64,000 nt of DNA, taken from assembly GCA_023052935.1 (NCBI GenBank), contig CM041294.1, positions 17,800,635 through 17,864,634 of the forward strand, read 5' to 3'. The position numbers and the translations under genes were made by a program. The notes beneath the pieces are model-generated. The model did not search any database. It was not told the DNA's origin and saw only the letters and a list, made by a program, of their open reading frames with translations. The DNA comes from Piezodorus guildinii. Its lineage: Eukaryota; Arthropoda; Insecta; Hemiptera; Pentatomidae. How positions within the stretch are numbered: position 1 is the first letter of the stretch; the number at the start of each line of letters is the position of its first letter. Below are positions 22,772 through 32,840 of this stretch, piece after piece.

Positions 22772-25476
22772 GGGTCATTCCTATTCCTACAGTTTTAGCT
22801 GACCCACTAAATACCGTTCCGTATCGTATACCTTTTTGTACCGCTAAATCTGATCTCGTTTCCTCAAATGTCGCCTCGAATTCTTTAGAAAATTTTACCG
22901 TACCTCTTTATCCCGTATCGTTCCCTAAACAGCTTTACATGGTTTTCCAAATAGGAAAACAGTGCCGAAGAGAGTTGAATTACTTGGCCCTATTTGACCC
23001 TGGTTCAACCACCTCATTCGTTGGACCAGAAGGGATCAAAATTCTCCTTCAACTGGGTTATGTCGTTGAGGAAATTCCCGAGTTTAATATTTGTGTCGCT
23101 AATGGAAGTACCAGTATTGTGGATAAAATATTCTCTATTCCAATTACAGTTGGAGGTAGGTCGTACAACATAATACTGTATGCTTTAACATCACTTCCAT
23201 TTATGTTTTTGTTTGGATTAGATTTTATAGTTAATTCTAATATGTGCATGAATTTTCGTGAAGCAACCTGGTGGTTTCAAGACGATCCTAGCCATAAGTT
23301 TTCGTTCCGTCAGGATGTTCCAATAGAGGGAAGGGAAACATCAATTTGTGGTATTAATTCACTCAGTTCCTCAGAAAAGTTAGATCTGGATAAGATAGTT
23401 AGTGAAGGTTTGCTAACTCTCCAAGATTCTCCGGGATTAACAACCCGTATAAGACATAAGATAGATGTTATGGGTGCTCAACCTATTAAGCAACGCTCCT
23501 ACCACTACTCGCCTAAAGTTCTTGAGGCAATGTACCAGGAACTTGATCGGATGTTAGAAGAAGGCTTAGTTGAGCCTTGCCAATCTCCATGGTCATCTCC
23601 GGTAGTCATGGTTCGCAAGGGATCGGGTTACCGGTTCTGTATCGATTTTCGCAAGGTAAACGAAGTTACTTGTAAAGATTCATATCCCATGCCAAATATG
23701 ACTTCTCTTTTAGACGGACTTAGACAAGCGAGATATCTGTCCAAAATTGACCTTAAGCAGGCATTTCTGCAAGTACCACTAGCTGACGAATCTAGTAAAG
23801 AGATTACAGCGTTTACAGTTCCGGGCAGAGGGTTATTTAGGTTTAAAGTTATGCCTTTTGGGCTAACCAATTCACCTGCTACCTTTCAGAGGTTAGCCGA
23901 TGCCATATTTGGACCCGAACTATACCCGTACGTTGTAGTTTTCCTAGACGATATTTTGGTTTGCACGCCAACTTTTAAATTGCATTTAGACATGCTTCAG
24001 AAAGTGTTTCGTCGACTTAAAGCTTCAGGGTTGCGTATTAATCCCGATAAATGCAAATTTGGTTGTAAAGAAGTTAGATACTTAGGGTATTTAGTTAATA
24101 GCGAAGGCCTGAGCGTTGATCCAGACAAAGTAAGTTCCATTACTTCGATCCCTCCACCCACCAATGTTGGGCAACTTAGAAGGTTCCTTGGAATGGCAGG
24201 GTGGTATCGCCGTTTTATAAAAGATTTTTCCGCGGTTGTCTCTCCCCTTACATCCTTGCTCAAACGCAAAGCTAAATGGATATGGTCAGGAGAGCAAGAA
24301 GCCTCTTTCAATGCTCTCAAGTCAGCACTGACTGAAGCACCAATATTAGCAAGGCCCGATTTCGAGCAGCCTTTTCAACTACAGACCGATGCCAGTGATA
24401 CAGGTCTTGGAGCTGTCTTAACACAGATACAAGATGGCGAAGAAAGGGTTATCGCTTTTTGCTCACGTACCCTCAGTCCAGCTGAAAGAAATTATACCGT
24501 CACCGAAAAGGAATGCCTGGCAGTCCTGTTTGGTATCGAAAAGAATCGGCATTACTTGGAGGGATATTCCTTTACCGTTATTACGGACCATGCCAGTCTT
24601 AAGTGGCTTCTAAATTTGAAGAACCCTTCGGGTCGTTTGGCTAGATGGGCTCTTCGGTTACAACCGTATAATTACAAAGTGGAATACCGTAAGGGCAAAC
24701 TGAATACAGTGGCCGATGCATTATCCAGAATTGCCGCAATAACTGTTTTATCTACAGGTATCGATCATGGCTCCTCTTCCAATGATATTTCGTCTTCGGG
24801 AACCCCTATATCGTCTGATGAATGGTACGATCAGAAATTTTACAGAGTCCAAAAGTTCCCAGAATTTCACCCTGGCTGGTTGATAAAGGACGGGCAGTTA
24901 CTGTATCATCGGAAGAACTCTTTGAAAGGAGAGTTGGAGGACCCCAGTGAGGAGTGGAAAGTGGTTGTTCCAAGACACCTGCGGAGATCTATAATATATG
25001 ATAATCATGATCTTCCTCAGTCTGGCCACTTAGGGATTGATAAGACGTTCGCGCGGGTTAGCAGACTATATTATTGGCCGGGTCTTTATTCGGATATAAG
25101 CCAATATGTGAGACAGTGTGAGTTGTGTCAAAAGGTAAAACCCAGAAATACACCACCTCGTGGATTGATGTACCCTCGCTATAACAAGCAGCCGTGGGAA
25201 ATCGTTTCTGTCGACATTATGGGTCCCTATCCTAGAAGCACTAAAGGCAACGTTTATCTCCTAGTTTTCGTCGATTTATTTAGCCGATGGGTGGAATTGT
25301 GTCCCATTAGGAAAGCTACCTCTTCGGTTATAGTGTCGAAATTAAAGTCCCGAATATTATATAGGTATGGTGCACCTAGGAAATTAATTTCCGACAATGC
25401 AAAGAACTTTGTGAGTAATCTTGTTGATGAAGTAGCTAAGGAGTTCGGAATCAAGAGGGAGACTACTCCTCTTTAA
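22735..25476 (+). CDS. pol: Pol of the LTR element (protease-RT-RNase H-integrase, truncated)
   Basis: Translated by frameshift from gag; numbering here is from the in-frame ATG at 22,735. The aspartic protease motif ALFDPGSTTSF is near residue 87. Reverse transcriptase has RFCIDFRKVNE (302), VMPFGLTNSPATFQR (380) and the catalytic FLDDILV (402). RNase H shows QTDASDTGLGAV (549), TEKECLAV and TDHASLKWLL. Integrase has the H-H-C-C finger (about 762-800, GHLGIDKT, CELCQKVKP) and the first two catalytic Asp in VDIMGPY (825) and ISDNAKNF (885). Order and motifs are Ty3-type. A TAA at 25,474-25,476 replaces a codon of the conserved TPL-x-HSQANP block, so the catalytic Glu is not made. Confidence 0.95.
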   Translation: MYSGKWARESEVRVIPIPTVLADPLNTVPYRIPFCTAKSDLVSSNVASNSLENFTVPLYPVSFPKQLYMVFQIGKQCRRELNYLALFDPGSTTSFVGPEGIKILLQLGYVVEEIPEFNICVANGSTSIVDKIFSIPITVGGRSYNIILYALTSLPFMFLFGLDFIVNSNMCMNFREATWWFQDDPSHKFSFRQDVPIEGRETSICGINSLSSSEKLDLDKIVSEGLLTLQDSPGLTTRIRHKIDVMGAQPIKQRSYHYSPKVLEAMYQELDRMLEEGLVEPCQSPWSSPVVMVRKGSGYRFCIDFRKVNEVTCKDSYPMPNMTSLLDGLRQARYLSKIDLKQAFLQVPLADESSKEITAFTVPGRGLFRFKVMPFGLTNSPATFQRLADAIFGPELYPYVVVFLDDILVCTPTFKLHLDMLQKVFRRLKASGLRINPDKCKFGCKEVRYLGYLVNSEGLSVDPDKVSSITSIPPPTNVGQLRRFLGMAGWYRRFIKDFSAVVSPLTSLLKRKAKWIWSGEQEASFNALKSALTEAPILARPDFEQPFQLQTDASDTGLGAVLTQIQDGEERVIAFCSRTLSPAERNYTVTEKECLAVLFGIEKNRHYLEGYSFTVITDHASLKWLLNLKNPSGRLARWALRLQPYNYKVEYRKGKLNTVADALSRIAAITVLSTGIDHGSSSNDISSSGTPISSDEWYDQKFYRVQKFPEFHPGWLIKDGQLLYHRKNSLKGELEDPSEEWKVVVPRHLRRSIIYDNHDLPQSGHLGIDKTFARVSRLYYWPGLYSDISQYVRQCELCQKVKPRNTPPRGLMYPRYNKQPWEIVSVDIMGPYPRSTKGNVYLLVFVDLFSRWVELCPIRKATSSVIVSKLKSRILYRYGAPRKLISDNAKNFVSNLVDEVAKEFGIKRETTPL
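22744..22750 (+). promoter_or_regulatory. Candidate -1 ribosomal frameshift site (gag/pol)
   Basis: The heptamer gggaaat sits in the gag frame as ccG GGA AAT, the X XXY YYZ arrangement needed for simultaneous slippage into -1. It lies 21 bases before the gag stop and inside the gag/pol overlap, and pol is in the -1 frame. No strong downstream pseudoknot can be confirmed by eye. Confidence 0.55.
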
Positions 25477-26041
25477 CACTCACAGGCAAATCCCACAGAA
25501 CGGTCTAACCGTAATATAAAGCAACTTATCGTCACGTATCTTGGGAAAAAACACCAACGCTGGGACGAGAAGTTAGGAGAGATCCAATTTGCATTGAATT
25601 CCGCAGTTCAGGACTCGACCAAGTTCAGCCCTGCTTTCTTAAATTTCGGTAGAGAGCTAAGGCCTTTACACCAAGTTCTCGAGGGAGATATTCTAGCAGC
25701 TCGCGAAGAAGAACAGACTCGTTGGGCGGCAAAAGTGGCCAAATTGCCTGAAGTTCATCATGTCGCTGAGGAAAATTCTCTTAAAGCAAGCATAAATCAG
25801 AGTAGTCGTTATAATTTGAGACGCCGGAAAGATCGTTTCCATCCGGGAGATCAGGTTTTAAAAATGACTTTTTTAATCTTCAGCAGCAGATAAACTCGCA
25901 GCTAAACTTAACCCCAAGTATGAAGGCCCTTATACAGTTGTCTCAGTTACGGGTGGCGGGTCGTGTAAGTTAAGGGATCAGAATGGAAAGTTCGTAGGTT
26001 TATGGCATCCATCGAAGCTTAAGTTATTCCAAACCACCTGA
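25477..26041 (+). pseudogene. Disconnected 3' part of pol (integrase Glu and C-terminal domain)
   Basis: The same frame resumes after the stop with HSQANPTERSNR, which carries the third catalytic residue (Glu), then FALNSAVQDSTKFSPAFLNFG and FHPGDQVLK. It hits a stop at 25,891-25,893. The coding sense continues from about 25,880 in the next frame (AAKLNPKYEGPY, LWHPSKLKLF) to a TGA at 26,039-26,041, so one indel lies near 25,865-25,885, close to T and A runs. With the upstream nonsense codon this makes two lesions in the integrase region. Confidence 0.9.
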
Positions 26042-26055
26042 CGGACTTACCCGCT

Positions 26056-26066
26056 GGAGGGGAGTG
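26056..26066 (+). promoter_or_regulatory. Polypurine tract
   Basis: ggaggggagtg lies directly before the 3' LTR and is the primer for plus-strand DNA synthesis in LTR retroelements. It is a short tract with one pyrimidine. Confidence 0.8.
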
Positions 26067-26526
26067 TGTAACAAGTTTTAATTTTCCCGCTCGGTTTCGT
26101 CCGCCCGGTGTTTTAAACTTGAGCCTACATATGGAAAGTACAGTGTCGCCGCCTAGGAAGTACCGTGGAGGTACCGGAATTCCGCGATCTTAGGCCATTC
26201 CGGTAGAAAGTCTCGTAACGTATCCATGTATGGAAGTACCGAGTTAGCAGGGAGCAGTATAAGGATATTTTTATTTAAATTTTTTCCGTCATATATATAT
26301 TTAAAATATACCCAGCGGTAAGCATCCTCTGTTAACTTTACTTTGAAGATTATTTGATATTATTTCCTTTTTTATTTTTAAAACTGATTATTATTTAATT
26401 AATTTTAGTTGGTGTTACGAAGAATATGTTTGCCGTATGCTTGTATGCCACAAAGGAAATAAAGTAGAAGATCGTTAATAATTTTATTTTCTAAGAACCT
26501 GGACCTTAACCGTTAACCATGTCACA
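26067..26526 (+). repeat. 3' LTR (460 bp)
   Basis: Identical to the 5' LTR except G at 26,193. The polyadenylation signal aataaa is at 26,458-26,463. The flanking atac (26,527-26,530) repeats the 4 bases before the 5' LTR. Confidence 0.97.
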
Positions 26527-26639
26527 ATACCTGCAATCCAAAACCCTCCGAAAGACCCTAAATGCCCCTTAATTTGTCACCAATAAAATAATCCATAAAG
26601 TCCTAAATATTCCATTATTCGCAGAGCTTGCCCGAACTA

Positions 26640-27235
26640 GATATAATAATAATAATAATAATAACAAAAGGCTTACCGAACCCGAAGGTTCGATGCCGAT
26701 ACCACCAAACTTCGCCTGCACAGACTCGTCCAATGTCCAAGGTCAAGCCCAAGCCCCAAGATCAGCCTTAACGCAATCTTCCCATCGACGCTTCGGCCTA
26801 CCTTTCAGACGCCTACCTCTCAGAATCCGTTCCTCACCGAGCCCAACAACTTTACGCGCCCATTTGAGTCTCCGCGATGCTATGAACTCAATTATATTCA
26901 CAGGGTACAAACTCAGCAATTCTGCGTTGTGTAACCTTCTTAACTCCCCAGTGGCCTCATCTCTCTTCGGACCAATATTTTACGCAGTACCTTATTTTCT
27001 AAAACCTTAAGCCGTTGTTCATCCTTCAAAGTAAGTGGTCACATTTCACATCCGTATAGAACCGTCGGAAGAATAATAGTTTTATAAATTCTAACCTTTA
27101 AGTTTTTAGACAGAAGCCGCTAGCTAAGTAATTTAGCAACTGAATTATAACACGCATTTCCGCATTCATTAACCGGGACTTTATTTTTTCCTGGATTTCA
27201 TTTTTTCTTGTTATCATTGAACCGAACTAGATATA
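26640..27235 (-). pseudogene. RTE-type LINE 3' fragment, minus strand
   Basis: The segment is the approximate reverse complement of 45,115-45,780. Read on the minus strand it contains the distal RTE-type polymerase block (KLLSSRLLSKN-like, then RIYKTIIL, GPKRDE-like and the GRPKRRWED-type end), with many frame breaks. It terminates at 26,642-26,665 in (taa)n, as RTE elements do. Upstream of the fragment (26,531-26,640) is the broken target of the LTR element. Confidence 0.7.
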
Positions 27236-27239
27236 CCTC

Positions 27240-27530
27240 TTTTAATTCCAAATTACACTTCTACTCCAACCCACTCGTCGCACACTACCATCTATACCTG
27301 ATAATCCCACGAGGCGGCTGAAAAGACGATGGCCTAGCGACCTACTACATTAAATAAACACGGAAGTGCTACCACTTAGTAGTTTCTTCACATGCCTTTA
27401 TCACGCCCACTTGGCCTATTAACACATTTACTTAATTTATCTTATTGTATAATACAGTTGTAAATTTCTTAAAAAAATAAAAAGGTTATGTACATAAAAG
27501 TTTTAACCAAAAAAAAAAAAAAAAAATATT
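27240..27530 (+). pseudogene. Jockey family B 3' tail
   Basis: The plus strand retains the last codons (RRLKRRWPSDL-like near 27,315-27,350) and a 3' UTR ending in a 17-base A run near 27,510-27,527. The same tail occurs at 13.7-14.3 kb and 61.7-62.3 kb. Confidence 0.65.
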
Positions 27531-27754
27531 AAAATAGACATTGAACCCTTAAATAAATAAAACTAGGCTTAAATCCTACATGAATGGACATTAGAGAATG
27601 GTTAACATACATTTCTATGATAAAAATTTATACTAAAGGCTATAGTTTAAGAAAAAAAATTTCTGTTTGAAAAAATATAAATTATGATTATAGGACACAT
27701 TATATGGACGATACTGCAACAAGTTTCAGGCTTTTTGTTTTTTGTAATTTTTTT

Positions 27755-28690
27755 TTTTTTTTTTTAACAAAAATATACATGTTATTGATTTTTACAACTA
27801 CATATACAAGAATTACAACCAGTAAAACTGGCTAATTATAATTATGTTTATGAAAAAGAAACTACCTAGCGGTAGCACTTCAATATTTTTTTTAAGTTAT
27901 TACGTTATTAAGTTATTACGACACTCCACACTCCACATAATGATCTCTATAGGCTTATAAAATCATTAATCATGGACAAATGGCAGTTTAATTGGACTAA
28001 AGAAAGGGATAATAAACTCAGGGAAATAAAAGAAACAGTATTTCCGTGGAAATCATCTGTACAAAACAATAGAAGAGAGGAAGTAATATTAACAAGACTC
28101 AGAATAGGACACTCACGACTAACGCACCAACATTTACTGACTAGAACACCAAGACTTTACTGTGAACAGTGTAACGTACCCATCACTATAAAACACTTAC
28201 TGACAGACTGCAGGCAACTGATAGGTGTCGACCTTCCATATCATTTGAATACTCTATTAAATGACAACAGTACACACATCCCACATTTATTTGATCATTT
28301 AAAAAGAAATAAATTATATGAATCCATCTAATGCCCCGAAGTATACTGATTTTTATTTTATCATGAATAATTTATGCTTAATATTTTGATTTTTTCTTCC
28401 AGTTGTATTTTTATTGCAATTAAATTATGTTTATCACTCAATTAATTAACCTTCTCCATATTCCTACCTACCTTTCATACCTACCTTCTCAATCTATATA
28501 ACTATGAACTGTTATTGGTAATATATTTGAAATAGCAATATTTTACGTCGGCAAACATCACCTATGTTGTGGATTGCCTGTATCAATAAAATAAAAATAA
28601 GTTATTACGTTCCGAGGCCAATTCGATTTAAATCGCTTTGGAGGGTGTTTTTTATGTAGGTAGGGAGTTTTGAATTAAAGGTGGTATATC
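27755..28690 (-). mobile_element. Jockey family B fragment, minus, split by an I-type LINE
   Basis: 27,755-27,920 and 28,610-28,690 match consecutive parts of the family B copy at 13.75-14.3 kb (3' UTR, then the region encoding the Arg/Trp-rich C-terminus, ccgaggccaattcg). The break is the I-type LINE insertion bounded by taagttattacg. A poly-T at about 27,749-27,764 marks the tail. Confidence 0.7.
27921..28597 (+). mobile_element. 5'-truncated I-type LINE with 12-bp TSD
   Basis: The target taagttattacg occurs at 27,909-27,920 and 28,598-28,609. Between them a 119-codon frame (27,972-28,331) encodes the C-terminus of an I-clade polymerase: KLREIKETVFPWKSS, REEVILTRLRIGHSRLTH, the CEQCNVPITIKHLLTDC zinc-binding block and a basic tail. 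About 260 bp of 3' UTR follow, ending tcaataaaataaaaa. It is inserted in the older Jockey fragment. Confidence 0.88.
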
Positions 28691-28949
28691 TATCAGTGGG
28701 ATTAAATGGATATTTAAAGTTAGGTGTGAATTGGTCGGTGCATCTGGACTACAATACATTTTGTTTAAAGAGCAATATGATACGCTCCAAGTGTAATAAA
28801 GGAGAAACCGAAAATACATTTCATTTCCTGGCTATCTGTTCTATTTTGCCTGAAATTAGAAAAAGTTACTTCCGAAAGAATTGTTCTAACATTGATGAAG
28901 TGATAAACGGTCTTAATAGTAAGACCTGGATTGCTGTTATTGTAAACTA
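28681..28949 (+). pseudogene. LINE C-terminal fragment interrupted by mariner
   Basis: The plus frame reads GVNWSVHLDYNTFCLKSNM, then SKCNKGETENTFHFLAIC and EIRKSYFRKN. The C-x(n)-C ... H-x4-C arrangement with FHFLAIC is found at the C-terminal end of several insect LINE polymerases. The frame runs into the mariner at 28,950 and the final residues of the open frame are mariner sequence, so the printed C-terminus is artificial. Confidence 0.6.
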
Positions 28950-29713
28950 TTGGGTTATGTCACATGAAATGTCCGTTTTCAAGGTAAAGGATTTTTATTA
29001 AAAATACGATATGAAAACAAGATAATTTTATTCAAAGTATTTACCTTCTTTTTCTACACATTTTTCCCACCGTGACACCAACTTTTTTATCCCCGAACTG
29101 AAAAACTCTGAGCTTTGAGGGGAAACAAAATCTGAAAACGCACTTTTCACTTGATCATCATTTTCAAAAAGTTTTCCTTTGACGAAGTTGTCTAAATTCC
29201 TGAACAGGTGGTAATCTGTTGGATACATGTCGGGAGAATATGGTGGGTGCGGAAGAACTTAGAATTTTTGCACGGTATGTTTTGAAACATGGGGTCTTGC
29301 TGCCGCTCAGTGGGATCACGAGGTACCCATGTATCGATCTTTTTTACTTTCCCAATACTTTTTAAATGTCTGGAAACGGTAGATGCACTTGCATTCAGTT
29401 GTGCTGAGAGTTCTTTAACTGTTTGGTAGGGGTTTCCTTCTACTGTATGTTTGAGGACATCGTTGTCTTTTACGGACGGAGGTCTTCCTCGGGGCAAGAT
29501 TTTCAAGTCGGTATCCCCAGCTGAAAACTTGCCGAACCAACGGCGAATGGTCCGTTCATTAACACTCCCTTCCCCAAACGCCTTGCAAATATTTCTAGCG
29601 GCCTCAGCTGCTGAATGGCCAAGTTTAAACTCGTACAAAAATATTACTCGAAAGTCGCGTGTTTCCATGTTCATATTTGGAGGTATGAATGAGGTTCCTG
29701 TGAAACAACCCAA
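28950..29713 (-). mobile_element. Internally deleted mariner, 764 bp, with TA duplication
   Basis: The ends read ttgggttatgtcacatg and cctgtgaaacaacccaa, imperfect inverted repeats, flanked by TA at 28,948-28,949 and 29,714-29,715. The interior is a transposase gene missing its middle. It should be unable to move by itself but has both ends, so it could be mobilised by a complete relative. Confidence 0.92.
29028..29713 (-). pseudogene. mariner transposase with deleted catalytic core
   Basis: Mariner transposases cut and paste at TA using a D,D34D catalytic domain. The N-terminal part (frame ending 29,192) contains METRDFRVIFLYEF, NERTIRRWFGKFSAG, GRPPSVKDNDVL and ASASTVSRHLKSIGKV, and runs to WVPRDPTERQ. 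Then comes an out-of-frame join to the C-terminal part, HPPYSPDMYPTDYHLF and on to VEKEGKYFE (29,228-29,028). The first two catalytic Asp and most of the catalytic domain are missing, while the third Asp region (YSPD) remains. The copy at 51.9 kb has a different deletion. Confidence 0.9.
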
Positions 29714-29715
29714 TA

Positions 29716-30565
29716 GTATGGCCTTATAGATATAAACTTATAAAAAAAATAAGAATCACTCTTATATATAATATTAATTGTTTATTGCCATTGTTTTGAT
29801 CATTGTGATGTTACAGTAGTATCAGTGATTGATTAATGTTTGACTGTCATATAATTTGAAAAACATGTACAGGGCGGCTCCGGACTAGACGGTCTATAAG
29901 ACCATATTTCTATTAATGTTTATCTATCAGTTGTAATATACTGAAATGAATAAAAAATAAATAAAAACTAGTTATATGTCTGCCTGTCAATATATTGAAT
30001 GCTTTGGTTAATCTATATAAAGTCAGTGTCAAAAACATTCAAAATTTGTTTTACTTTCGTTTATTACTATTTTTCGCAACTATTCTTCATTTATATAATT
30101 AATTTTAATCAAAAAGTCATGATTATGAAAAGCATATTTCAAAAATACTAGACAAATGATAAATAAATTTTCAACTTTCGCGCGACTGTGAGTAAGGACA
30201 TAGGTGTATCCGTCATCTATTCAGCTTTGGTTGCAAAACAATTGTTTGAAAGTTCTCGAAATCCTTTTTCCACTATTTCTTCTTAATTTAGTTAACGAGC
30301 CCCATTAAAAAGTAATACGATGTTCAAAATGAAAATTTCCTCAAGAATCATTAAGTCCTTGAGTAGGGCACTATTTCACAGCGAACAATTAATTAATTAG
30401 TTAGAACGGTTTCTAATAGGCTAAAATATATAATTATACAGCAAGGTTTATCGACTGGATGACATATATGATTAATGCATTACTATATCTAGGAAATCAC
30501 GTAATTCTGAAATACTTTGAAACTTCTATTTTTAATACTTTTGTAAGTGAACTTTCAAAATGTTA
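29716..30565. other. AT-rich DNA without a recognised gene
   Basis: No motif, TSD or tRNA box is visible. gtacagggcggctccggactagacggtc near 29,870 is the only GC-rich island. Open frames are all short. Confidence 0.4.
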
Positions 30566-31660
30566 AAAAATCTGGTGCGGACAACACACGACTTTCACTT
30601 ACCTCCGTTTTAAGAATCAATCAAAGAATTTTCAAATACAGTAAGAGATAAAAATAAGTGAAACAATTAAAGAATTAATTAAATGGAATTTCTATAGAAA
30701 CGTGTGTTTTATTAAAAAATCTATTATATTATTATCTAAAATAATCACTTAGTTTTATCGGCTTTCATTACTCTCTATTAACTTTTAAAAGCTTGTGTAT
30801 GAGATAATATTTTTCTAAAATCTCAAGCTTTCCAACGGTATATCATACATGTCGTTCTTATGTTCAAAAACAAAAAATTGCATACAAAATATATTTTTTC
30901 AGTTTTCTCCTTTAGTTGGGGATTGAACTTCATTTATTTGTATTTATTTTATCTACAAATTTTGTTATTGTATACGTTTATTTAGGTTGGTTTCATTTTA
31001 TGTAATTTGTTTTTCCTTTTTGTATTTATTGTACGAATGTGAACATTTAGCGATATTATTATTGTCCATTGTGACAAATTGTAATACATACGAATAAAAG
31101 AATAGAAAAAAAAAGAAAAAAAGTTGGGTATAGAATTCATTCAATTTATATATTTTCCTGTTTTTCATCAGTGGTAACAAGATAATATAGTTCTTTTTAT
31201 AGAATCAAAGGTACTTTAGAGAAAGAAAATATAAAATATCCTCATTTAAGCCCTGTTAGACCATTTCAATCCGAATGAAACCTACATGATATTAAAGCTC
31301 ATTAAATTTTACATCGGTACAGCTAGTTTAATCAAAATCGTCGAAACCGTTTTTGAGAAAAACGTAAAAAGGTACAAAATGCATGGTATAAAGTGCCTCT
31401 TCTGGTAAGCTCATTTTGATGAAAAAGGTTTTTTAACGTCTCGGGCGTATATTTGTCTTTAATATGAAATTTCACTTTCATAGGACTTACCGTTTCCGCC
31501 CGGGAGTTACCACACATATACACAGACCTTTTTTGCGGGGCTTGGATATTTGGACTTAAGGCACCCTAAAATGTGTATTTCCATTGAAAACTGTAATTCA
31601 AGAATTTTCACGATCGCAATACTTTTCCTTGCTATATATAGTAAGTGAAAGTAAAAATAA
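30566..31660 (+). repeat. Family A interspersed repeat, plus, with nested retroposon
   Basis: This copy starts aaaaaatctggtgcggacaac and ends ctatatatagtaagtgaaagt near 31,650. It has the family blocks agctttccaacggtat, ctcctttagttggg, ggtaacaagataatatag and ggacttaccgtttccgcc. A retroposon occupies 30,921-31,121. Its two extremities contain actttcacttac and gtaagtgaaagt, a 12-base terminal inverted motif. No protein is encoded. Confidence 0.8.
30921..31121 (+). mobile_element. Short LINE-tail retroposon nested in family A
   Basis: About 200 bp ending in an A-rich tail (gaataaaagaatagaaaaaa). agttggg flanks it at 30,914-30,920 and 31,122-31,128. The body matches the minus-strand copies at 18,512 and 39,550. 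The same insertion at the same family A position is seen near 39,550-39,770. Confidence 0.75.
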
Positions 31661-32270
31661 ATCGATTTCGTCGTGATATTTGTTCTAGCTATTGCATATC
31701 TTCTTTCTAAAATTATAAAGTGGGTAACTACTCTTTAAAAATAGAAAATATTTTGTTTAAAAAAAAATAGTTAAAATCGAGTAAATTAATGAATACTTTT
31801 GACACTCGCTGTATATTACCCACATAATGTTCTTATTCTTTCCTAAATGTTATATTAGTACTAAATTTTATTTTTTTACAATGTTATTTATGCTTTCTTT
31901 CAATTAAAATTATTTAATTATTTTATGTTTATTAAATATATACTGTATATCGTTGCAAAAAAGAACTGATAAAAAATTTTCGATGCGAAGTGTGTTAGGC
32001 TAATGCTCAAATGTCGAACTAATAACCAAACACAAAGTGCTGTTAGGATAGCTCCGAAACCCCATTAAATAGTGCCAAACTAAAAGACATAACAGCAAAC
32101 AAGCCGGTGTGTGGTATCACACGGACCAGGCCATAACCTAAAGTAGTTCTGGAGGAAACCTCCAGAAGTGCTAAGTTCTCCTCGGAGTAATTTCGGAAGC
32201 CTAAATGTTTGGGTTGGTCATTAATATCAGAACCAACGGAGCGAAAACAGCCTCTACGTTGTGAAAACAT
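31661..32270. other. Noncoding AT-rich stretch
   Basis: No gene or repeat family is recognised. 32,040-32,260 is of higher complexity and carries only a 75-codon minus-strand frame without motifs. Confidence 0.4.
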
Positions 32271-32283
32271 AAAATATTTGTAT

Positions 32284-32499
32284 TTTTTTTTTTTTTTTTT
32301 TTCTTACCCTCTGGTTTTATTTTCGAACAAAATACAAATACAAATATAATATGTATAGCTGTCAGATTTGTCCTTCTGTTACCCGGAGGTATTCTAAAGA
32401 GGATTGCTATATGCGCTGGATGCACTAGTAATCTTTCAAAAGCTTCTTCTAAGCCTTTATTTATCCATTGCAAAATGGGAGGGACCATTCTTCAGGGTT
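32284..32499 (-). mobile_element. 216-bp retroposon, copy 1, poly-A and 13-bp TSD
   Basis: On the minus strand it starts aaccctgaagaatggtcc and ends in poly-A (plus T 32,284-32,301). aaaatatttgtat is duplicated at 32,271-32,283 and 32,500-32,512. The second copy at 43,401-43,630 has exactly the same 5' end. An aataaa lies upstream of the A run. No A-box/B-box pair is visible. A 60-codon open frame runs through it but shows no known motif. Confidence 0.85.
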
Positions 32500-32534
32500 A
32501 AAATATTTGTATAAAGAAACCAAATATTTTTATA

Positions 32535-32840
32535 ATATATAGGTTGCCGTAATGTTCCGAGATGGGATTTTACATTTGCAATTATATTTCGCCATTCTGT
32601 GTTGTCTTCTAAATTGCCTATATTGGACTGTTGTACTTCTTTCTGGACCTCTTTAAGCCATTCAGCGCCGCATTTAATGTTTTTTTATATTATTTAATAG
32701 CTTTTTTTATCGTTCTTGAGTTATCCATCCTATAAATGTATAAGTATAACTTCGCTTGGCGTTTTCTAATTTTTTTGGTCATTTTTTGGTAGAGTTCGTC
32801 CTGAGTCTTTTTCATCAAGGTTCCGATCCTGCGGAAAACA
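32535..32840 (-). pseudogene. Possible LINE C-terminal remnant
   Basis: Read on the minus strand it gives pieces such as GTLMKKTQDELYQKMTKK, RQAKLYLYIYRMDNSR and EWLKEVQKEVQQSNIGN. Basic, Trp-containing segments of this type end RTE-like polymerases. Several stops and frame changes prevent a firm assignment. Confidence 0.35.

Larger units (their letters stand above)
19856..26526 (+). mobile_element. Complete Ty3-type LTR retrotransposon
   Basis: The element is 6,671 bp with 460-bp LTRs (19,856-20,315 and 26,067-26,526) that begin TG, end CA and differ at one base (A at 19,982, G at 26,193). A 4-bp target duplication atac flanks it (19,852-19,855 and 26,527-26,530). Inside are a tRNA-Lys primer site, a 1.1-kb leader, gag, and pol in the -1 frame with the order protease, reverse transcriptase, RNase H, integrase, then a polypurine tract. 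There is no env. The near-identical LTRs show recent insertion, but pol carries a nonsense codon and a frameshift in or after integrase. Confidence 0.97.

Noticed and set aside
28681..29001. 106-codon frame taken as one protein
   Set aside because: The last 17 codons are mariner inverted-repeat sequence; only 28,681-28,949 belongs to the LINE fragment.
31150..31185. ctgatgaaaaacagg in family A as a hammerhead
   Set aside because: The core CTGATGA is followed by no helix II and no properly placed GAAA.
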